A model generated the notes under the pieces. It did not search any database, was not told the DNA's origin, and worked only from the letters and a program-made list of their open reading frames with translations. A program made the translations under genes and the position numbers. A DNA stretch of 64,000 bases from JADLHS01 sp020848635 (GTDB lineage: Bacteria > Verrucomicrobiota > Verrucomicrobiia > Limisphaerales > JADLHS01): positions 493,005 to 557,004 of the forward strand of contig JBAOIL010000038.1 in NCBI GenBank assembly GCA_037044975.1. Direction: 5' to 3'. How positions within the stretch are numbered: position 1 is the stretch's first letter; each line of letters starts with the position of its first letter. Positions 1 to 8,936 of this stretch are shown here, piece by piece.

Positions 1-544
1 TGCCCACCCCGCTTTCGCCCGTGATCAAAATCCGGCTTTCTGATGGCGCGATCAGAGACGCATCGTGAAACACCGCCTGCATCAGCGGACTGTGGGCGAT
101 GACGTTGGCGGGCAGTTGTCGCTCAGCGTTGAAGTTGACCGGTGCGGGTTGGGCCATGCCAGTTGCGTGTTGCACCGTTGCGAGCAACTCATCGAGATCA
201 ATCGGCTTGGCAAGATAATTCACCGCGCCATCGCGCATCGCCCCGACCGCCTCCCGGATGTCCGCGTAAGCCGTGACCAGCAGCACCGGCAACACAGCAT
301 GTTCCTCCCGCGCGCGGCGCAAGGTTTCCAAACCCGACAGGCCTGGCATCCGCACATCCGAAATCAGCATGCTGAACTCGGCGGTACGCAGCGTTTTCAA
401 GGCAAGCTCCCCGGAGTCCACCGTTACCGTGTCGAAACCCTGACTTTGGAGAAACGACGTCAGCAGGCTGCGCTGCCCGGCGTCGTCATCCACGATCAGG
501 ATGCGTGGTGACTTCGGAGACGGTTGGCGGGGTTCGGGCGGCAC
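1..544 (-). CDS. sigma-54-dependent NtrC-family response regulator (N-terminal part, runs off left edge)
   Basis: Only the first ~181 residues lie in the window. A GTG start at 544 opens a CheY-like receiver: acidic pocket LIVDDD (~16-21), phospho-acceptor Asp in ISDVRMPG (~63), switch Thr in VTAYAD (~91) and the Lys of LAKPID (~113). A linker leads into a sigma-54 AAA+ ATPase that is cut inside Walker A (ITGESGVG). In this family, phosphorylation drives ATP-dependent opening of sigma-54 promoters; the DNA-binding domain and target genes lie outside the window. No ATG precedes the receiver in frame, hence GTG. It sits head-to-tail with ffh, with no sign of functional linkage. Confidence 0.9.
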   Translation of the reverse strand, partial: MPPEPRQPSPKSPRILIVDDDAGQRSLLTSFLQSQGFDTVTVDSGELALKTLRTAEFSMLISDVRMPGLSGLETLRRAREEHAVLPVLLVTAYADIREAVGAMRDGAVNYLAKPIDLDELLATVQHATGMAQPAPVNFNAERQLPANVIAHSPLMQAVFHDASLIAPSESRILITGESGVG

Positions 545-612
545 GAGGCGACTCTAACAATTTCGGAGCGCACGTATCAAGTGTGGCCCCAAGACAGCTT
601 GTGATTAATGGA

Positions 613-1956
613 TTACCGCCCGAACATCCCCGGCATCCCACCGCCCATCCGGCCCATCATCTTCTGGAATTTGCCCATCTTTTTCATCATCTGCTGCATC
701 TGGGCGAACTTGTTCATCATCGTGTTCAGCTCGGTCACGGTCACGCCGCTGCCTTTAGCTACGCGCATGCGGCGCTTGGCGTTCAGGATTTGCGGTGTCT
801 GGCGTTCCTTGGGTGTCATGCCGCAAATCATCGCTTCCATGCGTTTGAACTCCTTCTCCTGCTTCGAAATATCCGTCCCCTTCAAAGCTTCCGCGCCGCC
901 GGGCAACATCTTCATCACGTTCTCCAGTGGGCCGAGTTTTTTCATCTGGCGCAATTGATCGAGAAAATCCTCCAGCGTGAACTGGCCTTTGCGCATCTTT
1001 TCCTCCATGCGCTTCATGTCGTCCTCGTTGACGGCGGCGGCAGCTTTCTCCACCAGGCTGACGACGTCGCCCATGCCCAGAATCCGCGACGCCATGCGCT
1101 CGGGATGAAAGGCCTCGAACTCGTCGAGTTTCTCGCCCATGCCTGCGAACTTGATGGGCTTGCCCGTCACGGCCTTCAGACTGAGGGCGGCGCCGCCGCG
1201 CGCGTCGCCGTCCAGCTTGGTGAGGATCGCGCCGGTGATTTGGAGCGCCGAATCAAAGTGGGTCGCCACGTTCACGGCTTCCTGGCCGGTGGCGGCGTCG
1301 AGGACGAGGAGAATTTCCTGCGGTTTCACCAGATCGCGCAGGCGCACGAGTTCCTGCAGCAGCGGCTCATCAATTTGCAAACGGCCCGCGGTGTCGAAGA
1401 TGATCGTGTTGCGGTGGTTCGTCTTCGCGAACTCAAGCGCCTCCCGGGCAATGCGCAGCACGTCCGTCTCGCCGCGCTTCAGGAAGACGGGCACGTCCAA
1501 TTGTTTGCCGAGCGTTTCGAGTTGGTCCATCGCGGCCGGCCGGTACACGTCCGCCGCCACCAGCAACGGCTGGCGACCCTGTTTGAGCAACAGACCGGCC
1601 AGCTTGCCGCTGGAAGTGGTCTTGCCCGCGCCGTGCAGGCCCACCATGAGGATGCAACTGGGATTGGCGCCCAGGTTCAAAGCGGCATTGGTCGAACCGA
1701 GCAAGTCCACCAGTTCGTCGTGGATGATTTTAACGATCTGCTGCCCAGGCTGGACGCTCTGAACAACTTCCGCGCCGAGGGCTTTGACGCGGACACGCTC
1801 GATGAAATCGCGCGCCACCTTGAAGTTCACGTCGGCTTCCAGCAGGGCCATGCGGACTTCGCGGAGCGCATCACCCGCGTTGGCCTCGGATATTTTGCCG
1901 AGACCGCGCAAATTGCGGAAGGCGTTCTGGAGTTTGCCGCTTAAGGAATCGAACAT
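613..1956 (-). CDS. ffh: signal recognition particle GTPase Ffh
   Basis: A 447-residue protein of normal length for bacterial Ffh, the SRP54 homologue. With 4.5S RNA it delivers nascent membrane proteins to FtsY and SecYEG. The N domain (~1-90) contains ALLEADV. The G domain has P-loop GLHGAGKT (~106), DTAGR (~187) and TKLDGDARGG (~245). From ~300 the M domain is methionine-rich and ends in a Met/Gly-rich tail. The ATG at 1956 fits the family start MFDSLS. The gene is intact, in contrast to several neighbours with frame breaks. 4.5S RNA is not visible here. Confidence 0.98.
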   Translation of the reverse strand: MFDSLSGKLQNAFRNLRGLGKISEANAGDALREVRMALLEADVNFKVARDFIERVRVKALGAEVVQSVQPGQQIVKIIHDELVDLLGSTNAALNLGANPSCILMVGLHGAGKTTSSGKLAGLLLKQGRQPLLVAADVYRPAAMDQLETLGKQLDVPVFLKRGETDVLRIAREALEFAKTNHRNTIIFDTAGRLQIDEPLLQELVRLRDLVKPQEILLVLDAATGQEAVNVATHFDSALQITGAILTKLDGDARGGAALSLKAVTGKPIKFAGMGEKLDEFEAFHPERMASRILGMGDVVSLVEKAAAAVNEDDMKRMEEKMRKGQFTLEDFLDQLRQMKKLGPLENVMKMLPGGAEALKGTDISKQEKEFKRMEAMICGMTPKERQTPQILNAKRRMRVAKGSGVTVTELNTMMNKFAQMQQMMKKMGKFQKMMGRMGGGMPGMFGR

Positions 1957-2028
1957 GCAATCAGGCTAGGGAAAGTCACGCGGGTTGACAAGGATTCGGC
2001 AGTGTGGCTTAATCTGCGGCCCTTGCGT

Positions 2029-2114
2029 GGTAGGTTACCCAAGTGGCCAACGGGGGCAGACTGTAAATCTGCTGGCTTACGCCTTCTCTGGTTCGAATCC
2101 AGAACCTACCACCA
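2029..2114 (+). tRNA. tRNA-Tyr (anticodon GTA)
   Basis: The 7-bp acceptor stem pairs GGTAGGT (2029-2035) with ACCTACC (2104-2110), followed by discriminator A and an encoded CCA. The anticodon stem GCAGA/TCTGC encloses loop CTGTAAA, giving anticodon GTA. A long variable arm (TGGCTTACGCC region) makes it class II, as expected for bacterial tRNA-Tyr. The T arm is TCTGG-TTCGAAT-CCAGA. Confidence 0.97.
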
Positions 2115-2786
2115 TTCTAAAACCGCAGGGAAATAGGTGGTTTCGATTCAATAAACTCAACGGGCTGCTAGTGAATTGATGGCGGTTTCCAGTTTGTGCG
2201 CTTTCCGGCGCTTGGTGTCTTTCCCTGACTTGCCCCAACCGATGCTCAGAAAGCATACAAAAAGCATACAAGCCGCGCCGGGGAGGTGGCATAGGGTTGG
2301 GGGCGCAGTCGCAGGGGTGGGGGTTCGACTCTGATGAATTTGCCGAGGGAAATTGATAGCCCAAAAGGTGTTTGCTGATTTTTATTTGGAGCACTAAAAG
2401 ACCTCACCCGATGTTCACAATTGGGATTGCTGCCTAAAACTGGCGGCGAATAAGAAAATGTCCGCTTGGGTGGAGGCTCACTTGGAGCCGGTGGTGGGGA
2501 TGCCCGCCGCGGCCAGTTCCTCGGGCGACATATCCCGGGCCTTGAACCAATCGCCCGAGGCGGGGCCGTGGGTTGGGGGTGGTCGGTCACTGATGACCGG
2601 CGATAAGCGCCCGGTCGCCGCGATTTGGCAGTTTCTTGGGAGGGTTGACATGGCAGCGTTTGAGCGTATAAGTCGCTTATGCGAATTCACTTCCCCACGA
2701 ATTGGCAGGGGTTGGATGTGCGAACCGTTCGTTTATCCTATGGTTCGGCGGTTTCACAGACACATGGGTTCATCCTCCGCAACGCT
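2115..2786. other. intergenic stretch downstream of tRNA-Tyr, no convincing gene
   Basis: No open frame here has recognisable protein features. It contains a short direct repeat, AAAGCATAC AAAAAGCATAC, near 2250-2270. The position directly after a tRNA 3' end would suit an old integration scar, but no second copy of the tRNA 3' end and no integrase are present in the window. The sequence just before 2787 probably carries the promoter of the FG-GAP gene; I could not pick a -35/-10 pair. Confidence 0.4.
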
Positions 2787-4472
2787 ATGAAAACAGGTAA
2801 CGCACCCCGGTTTCCCAGACTTCTCGTGCCTCGGCCGTTGTTCCTTTTGCTGATCTGCGCGTTTTGGCTGGCCGACGTGGCGAGGGCTGCGCCGTTTCCA
2901 CAGGCTTACCTGAAGGCTTCCAACACCGACCCGTCGGATTACTTCGGCCTCAAGGTGGCTATCTCGGGCGACACGATGGTGGTCGGGGCATATGGGGAGG
3001 ACAGCAGTGCGACCGGCGTGAACGGGCCCGGCGGTGACAACAACGCGAATGCGGCCGGGGCGGCCTACGTCTTCGTCCGTACGGGCACGAACTGGACGCA
3101 GCAGGCTTACCTGAAGGCTTCCAATACCGGGGAGTATGATTACTTTGGGTTGGCCGTCGCCATCTCTGGCGACACGATCGTGATTGGCGCTCCTTACGAG
3201 GACAGCGACGCCCGGGGCGTGAACGGGTCCGGCGGAAACGACAACGCGAATGAGGCCGGGGCGGCTTACGTCTTCGTCCGCACGGGCACGAACTGGACGC
3301 AGCAGGCCTACCTCAAGGCTTCCAACGGCGAGGCCGGCGATGAATTCGGCACGGCGGTGGCGATCTCGGGGAACTCCATCGTCGTCGGCGCCTGGCGCGA
3401 GGACAGCGACGCCTTTGATTCTGGCGCCGTGTACATCTTCGTTCGCAACGGCAACAGTTGGAGTCAGCAGACCTATCTGAAGGCTTCCAACTGCGGGGCC
3501 GGCGATGAATTCGGCGAAGCGGTGGCTATCTCCGGCGACACCATTATGGTCGGCGCGAGCAGCGAGGACAGCAGCGCCCGGGGCCTGAACGGGAATCAGA
3601 ACAACGAGGGTGCCTACAATTCCGGCGCGGCGTATGTGTTCGTTCGCAACGGCACGAGTTGGAGCCAGCAGGCGTACCTGAAGGCGTCCAATGCGGAGGC
3701 GGACGACCGGTTCGGGCAGGGGGTGGCTGTCGACGGGGACACGGCGGTTGCTGGGGCGCTCTCGGAGTCCAGCAGGGCACGCCAGGTCAACGGAGACCAA
3801 GCTGACAACAGTGCTCATCACGCCGGAGCGGCGTATGTCTTCGCACGCAACGGCACGAACTGGAGTCAGCAGGCCTATTTGAAAGCCTTCAACGCGGAAG
3901 CATGGGACGCCTTCGGCTTTCCCGTCAGCATTTCCGGTGACACGGTTGTGGTCGGAGCTCAATCTGAAAGCAGCGACGGCGCTAACGCGTGGAATAACAA
4001 CGCATTTTGGGCTGGCGCCGCCTACGTCTTCGCACGGGGCGGGACGAATTGGATTCAGCACGCCTATCTGAAGGCGTCCAACCCCGGCGGGGGAGTTTCC
4101 GGCTTGATCGCCGGGGACATGTTCGGCGGCGGCCTTGCCATTTCTGGCGATACAGTCGTAGTGGGAGCGTATTTGGAGGACAGCGACGCCACGGGTGTCA
4201 ACGGCGATCAGAGCAACAACAACGCTGCGGATTCCGGTACCGCTTATGTGTTCGCGGGACTTGGATTAGGGATCTTTCCCGACGGGCTCGGTGGCTATGC
4301 TGTCCGCTTCAAACAGACGCCAGGCCTGAGCTACCGACTGTTGCGTGCCCCGGAAGTGACTGGGGTATGGAACGCCATCGCCACCAACCTCGCCAACGGG
4401 CTTGGCATTGTCAGCTTCCATGACACGAACGCCCCGCCCGACCGGGCGTTTTATCACACCGCACAGCCATAG
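2787..4472 (+). CDS. secreted FG-GAP/integrin-alpha-type beta-propeller repeat protein
   Basis: About 561 residues. The ATG at 2787 is preferred to an in-frame ATG at 2679 because it starts a clean signal peptide (basic Arg/Lys region, Leu-rich core, cut after ADVARA). The mature protein is about seven copies of a ~60-residue unit: QAYLKASN, then DxFGxxVAISGDTxVVGA, then AGAAYVFVR and GTNWxQ. These are FG-GAP-like blades, probably a 7-bladed propeller. The last ~70 residues (from FPDGLGGY) form a separate beta-rich C-terminal region that also resembles the ends of other large secreted proteins in this window. Family role is surface or extracellular binding; the ligand is unknown. Confidence 0.85.
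   Translation: MKTGNAPRFPRLLVPRPLFLLLICAFWLADVARAAPFPQAYLKASNTDPSDYFGLKVAISGDTMVVGAYGEDSSATGVNGPGGDNNANAAGAAYVFVRTGTNWTQQAYLKASNTGEYDYFGLAVAISGDTIVIGAPYEDSDARGVNGSGGNDNANEAGAAYVFVRTGTNWTQQAYLKASNGEAGDEFGTAVAISGNSIVVGAWREDSDAFDSGAVYIFVRNGNSWSQQTYLKASNCGAGDEFGEAVAISGDTIMVGASSEDSSARGLNGNQNNEGAYNSGAAYVFVRNGTSWSQQAYLKASNAEADDRFGQGVAVDGDTAVAGALSESSRARQVNGDQADNSAHHAGAAYVFARNGTNWSQQAYLKAFNAEAWDAFGFPVSISGDTVVVGAQSESSDGANAWNNNAFWAGAAYVFARGGTNWIQHAYLKASNPGGGVSGLIAGDMFGGGLAISGDTVVVGAYLEDSDATGVNGDQSNNNAADSGTAYVFAGLGLGIFPDGLGGYAVRFKQTPGLSYRLLRAPEVTGVWNAIATNLANGLGIVSFHDTNAPPDRAFYHTAQP
2902..4080 (+). repeat. coding tandem repeats of ~165-200 bp
   Basis: The DNA itself repeats: CAGGCxTACCTGAAGGCxTCCAA recurs at about 2902, 3102, 3303, 3469, 3669, 3869 and 4059. 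Spacing is about 165-200 bp. Copies differ mainly by indels in the Asn/Gly-rich loop (GVNGxxxxxN). Such near-identical units allow unequal recombination and copy-number change. Confidence 0.8.
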
Positions 4473-5122
4473 GTGTGACCAAGCGGATGCCTGATCTGGC
4501 CCGTGAGAGCCTCGATCCTTGGCAGGGAGCGGATTCTTGAGATGATCATGACTGGCCGAATACAGGGATCGAACGCGGGCGGGCCACGTCAGTTGGCAAT
4601 GTGGACGCCCACGGTGCTGTCACTCCGTTCTCTGGCCCGCCAACTACGCATGTCATCTGCCACCGTTCTAAACACCATTGTTCTCAATGGTATTCTTAGC
4701 TTTTCGAGAGGCTGCAATTTGAGGACGAGATGGCTTCCAGCGCTGCAGCCCTGCTCGCTTCGCAGCCTTTGCCAGCGGAGGTTGGCTTCCGAGCCGCCGG
4801 TTAAAGTCACTTCCCGCGATACTTCGACGGGTTGCGGATCCGGTCAAGGCGCTCGGTTTCAAGTTCGTTCCGAATGGCCTGCCGCCGTCTTTGATCGGCG
4901 GCATTCGCTATCAGCTGCGGAAACGCCCCCACCTTTGTGAACGCGCGGAGAATGGCCCGCCATATGGATTCGAGTTGTTGCATGGCCGGATGTCGGGGGT
5001 CTCTCAAATTTCCGCTAATCACCGCGGGCGGCTTGAAACCAGGACTCACGTAGTTTTTGGAGCCTATTGTTGAGGACGGTCAGAGCAACGGGCCCACCGC
5101 CCCAAGAATTGGTTTCCGTCCG
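4473..5122. other. poorly coding stretch between the FG-GAP gene and the small-membrane-protein cluster
   Basis: Apart from one possible small minus-strand gene (4807-4983), no frame shows domain features. The segment 4660-4800 is lower in G+C than its surroundings and may be degraded sequence. No terminator, repeat or RNA gene was recognised. Confidence 0.35.
4807..4983 (-). CDS. small hypothetical protein with charged C-terminus
   Basis: From the ATG at 4983 this reads 58 residues: an amphipathic start (MQQLESIWRAILRAFTK), then an Arg/Glu-rich stretch ending NPSKYRGK. The regular helical, charged character is unlike a shadow frame, and the opposite strand has no competing gene. An upstream GTG (5049) would add 22 less protein-like residues. 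No clear ribosome-binding site is seen. Function unknown. Confidence 0.35.
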   Translation of the reverse strand: MQQLESIWRAILRAFTKVGAFPQLIANAADQRRRQAIRNELETERLDRIRNPSKYRGK

Positions 5123-5338
5123 TCAGGCCCGCTTGGGGTTTATCACCAGCAATAAGATTCCGCCGACCAGCGCGAGGGCGCCGACGACAGGCGGGATGAA
5201 GTGGCTGTCGGTGGTCTCAATGTGGAGGCCAAGAAACTCGACCGGCTTGCCCGGGGTTTTGAAGGTGATGCCCGAGTAAGCGAGCACCACGATGCCGAGC
5301 GCAACCAGAATTACGGCGACAATGGTTTTGGTGTTCAT
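5123..5338 (-). CDS. small two-helix membrane protein (DUF3185-like)
   Basis: 71 residues with two hydrophobic helices (~5-24 and ~49-66) joined by a polar loop (FKTPGKPVEFLGLHIETTD), ending in a basic NPKRA tail. Layout and short length resemble small membrane proteins annotated DUF3185-like; the family call is from memory and tentative. It is the last gene of a probable three-gene unit with the lmo0937-type peptide and the BON protein, all minus strand, 38 bp after its neighbour. The company suggests an envelope or osmotic stress role. Confidence 0.7.
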   Translation of the reverse strand: MNTKTIVAVILVALGIVVLAYSGITFKTPGKPVEFLGLHIETTDSHFIPPVVGALALVGGILLLVINPKRA

Positions 5339-5376
5339 ATTGAATTACGGGCTTTCCCGCTTCCGTTCGCCGTGTC

Positions 5377-5529
5377 TTAAATCGGCCGCTTCCGACCGGA
5401 AATGAGGTTGACGAGCACCATGACAATGGCAATCACCAGCAGAACGTGAATAAATCCGCCCATCGTGGAACTGGTTACCAGCCCCAACAGCCAGAGGACG
5501 ATCAGGACGACCGCAATCGTGTATAACAT
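5377..5529 (-). CDS. lmo0937-type small membrane protein
   Basis: 50 residues: MLYTIAVVLIVLWLLG, then SSTMGGFIHVLLVIAIV, then a short basic end (SGRKRPI). This two-helix pattern, with the GGFIHVLLVIA segment, matches the widespread lmo0937 family of about 50 residues, whose function is unknown but which recurs in stress loci. A strong ribosome-binding site (GAAAGGAAA) lies just before the ATG at 5529. It lies between the BON-domain gene and another small membrane protein on the same strand. Confidence 0.85.
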   Translation of the reverse strand: MLYTIAVVLIVLWLLGLVTSSTMGGFIHVLLVIAIVMVLVNLISGRKRPI

Positions 5530-5603
5530 AGAATTTCCTTTCGTTTGATTTTGGTCGCTGCGGGCTGGTGCGATGGCGCACCAGCCAACAGCAACCGGCT
5601 CGA

Positions 5604-6386
5604 TCAGTATTTGGCCACCGGCACGGCGATGGTCATGTTGTTGATTACACTGGCCACCCCGTTGATGTCGGTGACGAGCTTGGTGACGAGGCTTTTCTCG
5701 GCGTCATTCTTGGCAATGCCGCCGATGGTGACCACGCCATCCGTCGTCTCGACTTTCGTTTTCAGGGCACTGGTCGAGCGGTGAGCGAGCAAGGACGATT
5801 TGACCTGGGCGGTGATGGAGGCGTCATCAATTTTTTCGCCGATCGTTTCATCGGGTTTGGCCGGGTTCTTGGCAATCGTCATCTCGTTGTTGACCTCTTT
5901 GACCCCTTCGATGTCTTTGGCGTATTCGGTGGTTAGTTCCTTTTGGGCCTGACTCGAAGCCTCACCGCGCAGGCTGACGACCCCATCTTTCACGTACACG
6001 TCCGTTCCTGTGGCGCTTACATGGCGATGGAACAAGAGCGCGGTTTTCACCTTCGTTCCGAGCCAGCCGTCCGAATGCTCCGCCGGGCTCTCGCCTTTGA
6101 CGGTTAGTTGATTGTCCACGCTTTTGACCCCGGGCAGACTCTCCACGGTGTTCTCGGCCAATGATTTCTGGGATGCTTCAGCAACGGTTCCGGTCAAGAG
6201 GACGGCCCCATTCTTGGATTCGATCTTGATCGAATCATGTTTGAGGTAGGTTTTGAACACATAGGACTTCTTGGCGGACGATTCGATGCGGTCGTCCGTA
6301 TCGGAGGCGCGCAGGGAAGCGCTGGTAACAAGCAGACTGCCCGCCGCCACCATGAGGGCGAGCGAACAGGTTGATTTTATTTTCAT
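5604..6386 (-). CDS. periplasmic protein with three BON domains
   Basis: 260 residues from the ATG at 6386, chosen because it starts a signal peptide (MKIKSTCSLALMVAAG, cut near SLRA-S). Three BON domains follow (~35-105, ~110-180, ~190-255). Each has the family's short helices, a VxLxGxV-type strand (AVLLTGTVAE, VVSLRGEASS, VVTIGGIAKN) and a GVxxVxNxM end. The closest known arrangement is OsmY, a periplasmic osmotic-stress protein; BON domains are thought to bind membranes. It is the first gene of the unit controlled by the GGGTGTAACCC element at 6462-6479. Confidence 0.92.
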   Translation of the reverse strand: MKIKSTCSLALMVAAGSLLVTSASLRASDTDDRIESSAKKSYVFKTYLKHDSIKIESKNGAVLLTGTVAEASQKSLAENTVESLPGVKSVDNQLTVKGESPAEHSDGWLGTKVKTALLFHRHVSATGTDVYVKDGVVSLRGEASSQAQKELTTEYAKDIEGVKEVNNEMTIAKNPAKPDETIGEKIDDASITAQVKSSLLAHRSTSALKTKVETTDGVVTIGGIAKNDAEKSLVTKLVTDINGVASVINNMTIAVPVAKY

Positions 6387-6461
6387 TAGGCTTCGGCTTT
6401 CGTTTTCTTGGTTGATGATTTTTAACACAGGCAGCACGGTAGGTCGCGGGCTGGTCCGGCG

Positions 6462-6479
6462 CTATGGGGTGTAACCCTA
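6462..6479 (-). promoter_or_regulatory. GGGTNNNACCC element upstream of the BON-domain operon (copy 1 of 3)
   Basis: On the minus strand this reads TAGGGTTACACCCCATAG, 76 bp before the BON gene start. Sixteen bases are identical to elements at 9163-9180 and 18808-18825. The core GGGTTACACCC is an inverted repeat (GGGT-N3-ACCC). A -10-like CCTACC lies about 31 bp downstream of its centre, at exactly the offset seen in the other two copies. That would place the core near -41, as for an activator overlapping -35. Inference only. Confidence 0.65.
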
Positions 6480-6703
6480 CTGACCCTTTTGGACCTGAGG
6501 GGTGAGGCTACATCAACTCAAATTCGCGCGGATGCCGCGATGGGCAGGGATGAACGGTGAGCCTGGAGCAAAGGATAGACGGAATGAGCCACCTCGCTGG
6601 TTGAACCGCACCGAGAACCCGGTCAGCACCCGGCGCGGGCATTCTTCAAATCGAGGCTTGCCCGTCTGCGCGTGATGAGTAATGTCCAAAGCCACAGGAA
6701 ACC

Positions 6704-7612
6704 TTGAATTCCATCAAACCACCATTTCACGGAAGAACGGAGCCCGCCGGGAAAGCGCGCCCAAGTTGCGGCTTTACCTTGATCGAACTGCTCGTGGTCA
6801 TCGCTGTCATCGCGATCCTCGCGGCGTTGCTGTTGCCGGCTCTGGGCAGTTCGAAAGCCAAGGCCGAGGCGCTCACTTGCGCCAATAACCTCAAGCAACT
6901 CACCCTGGCCTGGCAGCTCTATGCCGATGACAACGAGAGCCTGATCGTCAACAACCATGGCGTGCCCGAAACGCTGGCCCGCCGTCAGACTTGGGCCAAC
7001 AACGTCCAGGATTGGGTGGATGGCGATGACAACACCAACCGGGTCTATCTCACCGATTCGAAACTCGGGCCTTATGCCAACCGGGCCACGCTGATTTACA
7101 AATGTCCCTCCGATCGCGAGCCAGCCCTCAATGGTCAGCGTATCCGCACCATGGCGATGAATGCCCAAGTGGGCAATCCTGGCGAGCTTACCAACCGTTT
7201 CAATCCCGACTATTTGCAGTTTTTCAAGACGGGGGAGATCCCGAATCCCTCTGGCATTTTCGTTTTCCTCGACGAGCATTGTGACACTCTGAACGATGGC
7301 TTTTTCGTGAACCGCTTGGACGAACCTGCCTGGGGCAACTTGCCCGGCTCCTATCACAATGGCGCGGGCAACCTCGCGTTCGCCGATGGTCATATGGAAT
7401 CGCATCGTTGGGTGGTCGCGCAGACGGTCACAACCTCCCCACAAGAACGTAGTGCGCGGCAACAAGATTCCAGCCACACCCGCAACCGACTTCGATTGGC
7501 TCAAGGCGCGAACCAGTTTCAGGAAACCGTAACCGCTGCTGCTCTTGGCGGAGCTCCACGTGTGGCCAAAGCCGTCTTGAGCTTGGTTGGTCGCCGTCAG
7601 GATCAGCCGTAA
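6704..7612 (+). CDS. pseudopilin-like protein (prepilin N-terminal methylation domain), C-terminus frameshifted
   Basis: A TTG start at 6704 follows AGGA. The type IV prepilin motif CGFTLIELLVVIAVIAI (~25-41) is followed by ALLLPALGSSKAKA, the Verrucomicrobia/Planctomycetes pseudopilin type that ends in an FADGH motif (FADGHMESHRWV, ~228). Type II secretion-like machinery processes such proteins. After about 7435 the frame becomes un-protein-like. One base over, it continues KNVVRGNKIPATPATDFDW and ends at 7532, a normal family ending. So a +1 frame break sits near 7433-7445 and the true product is about 276 residues. A paralogue lies at 30763-31614. Confidence 0.85.
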   Translation: MNSIKPPFHGRTEPAGKARPSCGFTLIELLVVIAVIAILAALLLPALGSSKAKAEALTCANNLKQLTLAWQLYADDNESLIVNNHGVPETLARRQTWANNVQDWVDGDDNTNRVYLTDSKLGPYANRATLIYKCPSDREPALNGQRIRTMAMNAQVGNPGELTNRFNPDYLQFFKTGEIPNPSGIFVFLDEHCDTLNDGFFVNRLDEPAWGNLPGSYHNGAGNLAFADGHMESHRWVVAQTVTTSPQERSARQQDSSHTRNRLRLAQGANQFQETVTAAALGGAPRVAKAVLSLVGRRQDQP

Positions 7613-7625
7613 TGGCGCTGCGGCA

Positions 7626-8546
7626 TCAACCGGACGGGGCCACGGCTCGCTGTCGCCAGAGGTCCAGGAGCACGGTGGTAACCGTGAGGGCAACGGGACC
7701 GAGAATGAGCCCGGGCGGGCCAAACATCATCAGCCCGCCGACCACCGATATGAAGGCGAGGAGCGTATGGAGCTGCAGCCGGTTCCCCACCAGGATGGGC
7801 CGCAGCAGGTTGTCAATGGTGCCGACGACCAATGCGCCCCATGCAGTCAGAATCAGGGCTTTACCCCAACTGCCTTCCAACGCCAGAAAGAGCGCCGCCG
7901 GAATCCAAACGACAAAGGCACCCACCACCGGCACCGTGGCCAGCAACGCCATCACCACGCCCCATAGCAACGGCGCGGGCAGGCCCAGCCACCAAAACAT
8001 CAGTCCGCCCAGCAGCCCCTGCCCGGCAGCCACGGCGAGGGTTCCGTAAACCGTGGCGTAAATGGTATCGGCGACCCGTCCAAACAGCCGGTCCATTTCC
8101 GCCGTGGAGAGCGGCGACAATAACCGCAGCGCCTTGAGCGCTCTGTCACGGTCACGCAGGAAATAGAAGAGGAAATAGAAGGTCAGGCAAAATCCGATCA
8201 CCTGGACGACGGAGCCCTTGACGATGGCGCCGGCGGTGGTGGTCAGCCAACTGGCGAGTGCTTTGACCGTTCCGGGCAGATCTACTTTGTGTTCGATCCA
8301 GTCGGCGAGCGGTGCCAGGCGGGGTTGCGCTTCTATCGCCCGCCGCCACTCGCCGGACTCGACCCGAGTTTTGATGATTTCCGCTCCGCGCGCGGATTCC
8401 ATGATGAGCCTTTGGCCGACGAAGGTTGCCGGCACCACTACGATCAATCCCACTATCAGGACGGAGAACGCCGCCGTCAGGCCGGGGTGCTTCAATTTTG
8501 ATTCCAACCACCGGTGGAACGGAGTGAACAAGATGGCCAGCGCCAA
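7626..8546 (-). CDS. AI-2E family transporter (PerM/YhhT type), N-terminus frameshifted
   Basis: The visible frame from TTG at 8546 gives 306 residues with the family's C-terminal half: WWLGLPAPLLWGVVMALLATVPVVG (split TM), a lumenal loop, and the conserved DNLLRP (~255). The same frame stays coding upstream to about 8710 (IYLCYRLALPFLPALAW, the missing first helices) but has no start codon. An ATG at 8718 (MNFPK) is one base out of frame across an AAAA run at 8701-8704, so the real gene is probably 7626-8718 with one extra base. The family includes putative efflux permeases. It may be co-transcribed with the entericidin-like gene upstream. Confidence 0.85.
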   Translation of the reverse strand: MALAILFTPFHRWLESKLKHPGLTAAFSVLIVGLIVVVPATFVGQRLIMESARGAEIIKTRVESGEWRRAIEAQPRLAPLADWIEHKVDLPGTVKALASWLTTTAGAIVKGSVVQVIGFCLTFYFLFYFLRDRDRALKALRLLSPLSTAEMDRLFGRVADTIYATVYGTLAVAAGQGLLGGLMFWWLGLPAPLLWGVVMALLATVPVVGAFVVWIPAALFLALEGSWGKALILTAWGALVVGTIDNLLRPILVGNRLQLHTLLAFISVVGGLMMFGPPGLILGPVALTVTTVLLDLWRQRAVAPSG

Positions 8547-8936
8547 GGCCCAAGCGAGCGCCGGCAGGAAGGGCAGGGCCAGCCGGTAACAAAGGTAGAT
8601 GCCACCGCCGGTCGCGACAATCAGGGCCAGCGCCTGGATGTGGCGGCGCGATCCCCATTCGCCGGCGACTGTCTCCGCTTCCGCCGGACGGGTTTCGACG
8701 TTTTGGAAAGTTCATCGCCAGTGAATGCTCCGGCGAGCGGCACGGCCTTACCGGATTCCTTTTCCACCCCACCAGTTCGGACTACGTTTGGATGGAAGCA
8801 GAACTGGCGGACTCAGCCGCTGTTGGCAAAAGTGCTGCGGCTTGCATCGCTGCACTTGATTGCGTCCCATCCGCAGTCGCGGCGCAGGACGAAAGTCAGA
8901 AACCCGTTCGCAGCTTTGGCTGCTGGTGGGCTGTGG

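Noticed and set aside
505..1944. Long plus-strand open frame opposite ffh (about 480 codons)
   Set aside because: Antisense shadow of a clearly conserved gene in G+C-rich DNA; His/Leu/Gln-rich with no domain features. The same reasoning removes the long antisense frames opposite the FG-GAP gene, the amylase (32023-33693) and the cytochrome (35861-37279).
2029..2786. Integrated element or attachment site at tRNA-Tyr
   Set aside because: No integrase, no repeated tRNA 3' end and no boundary in gene content were found in the window.
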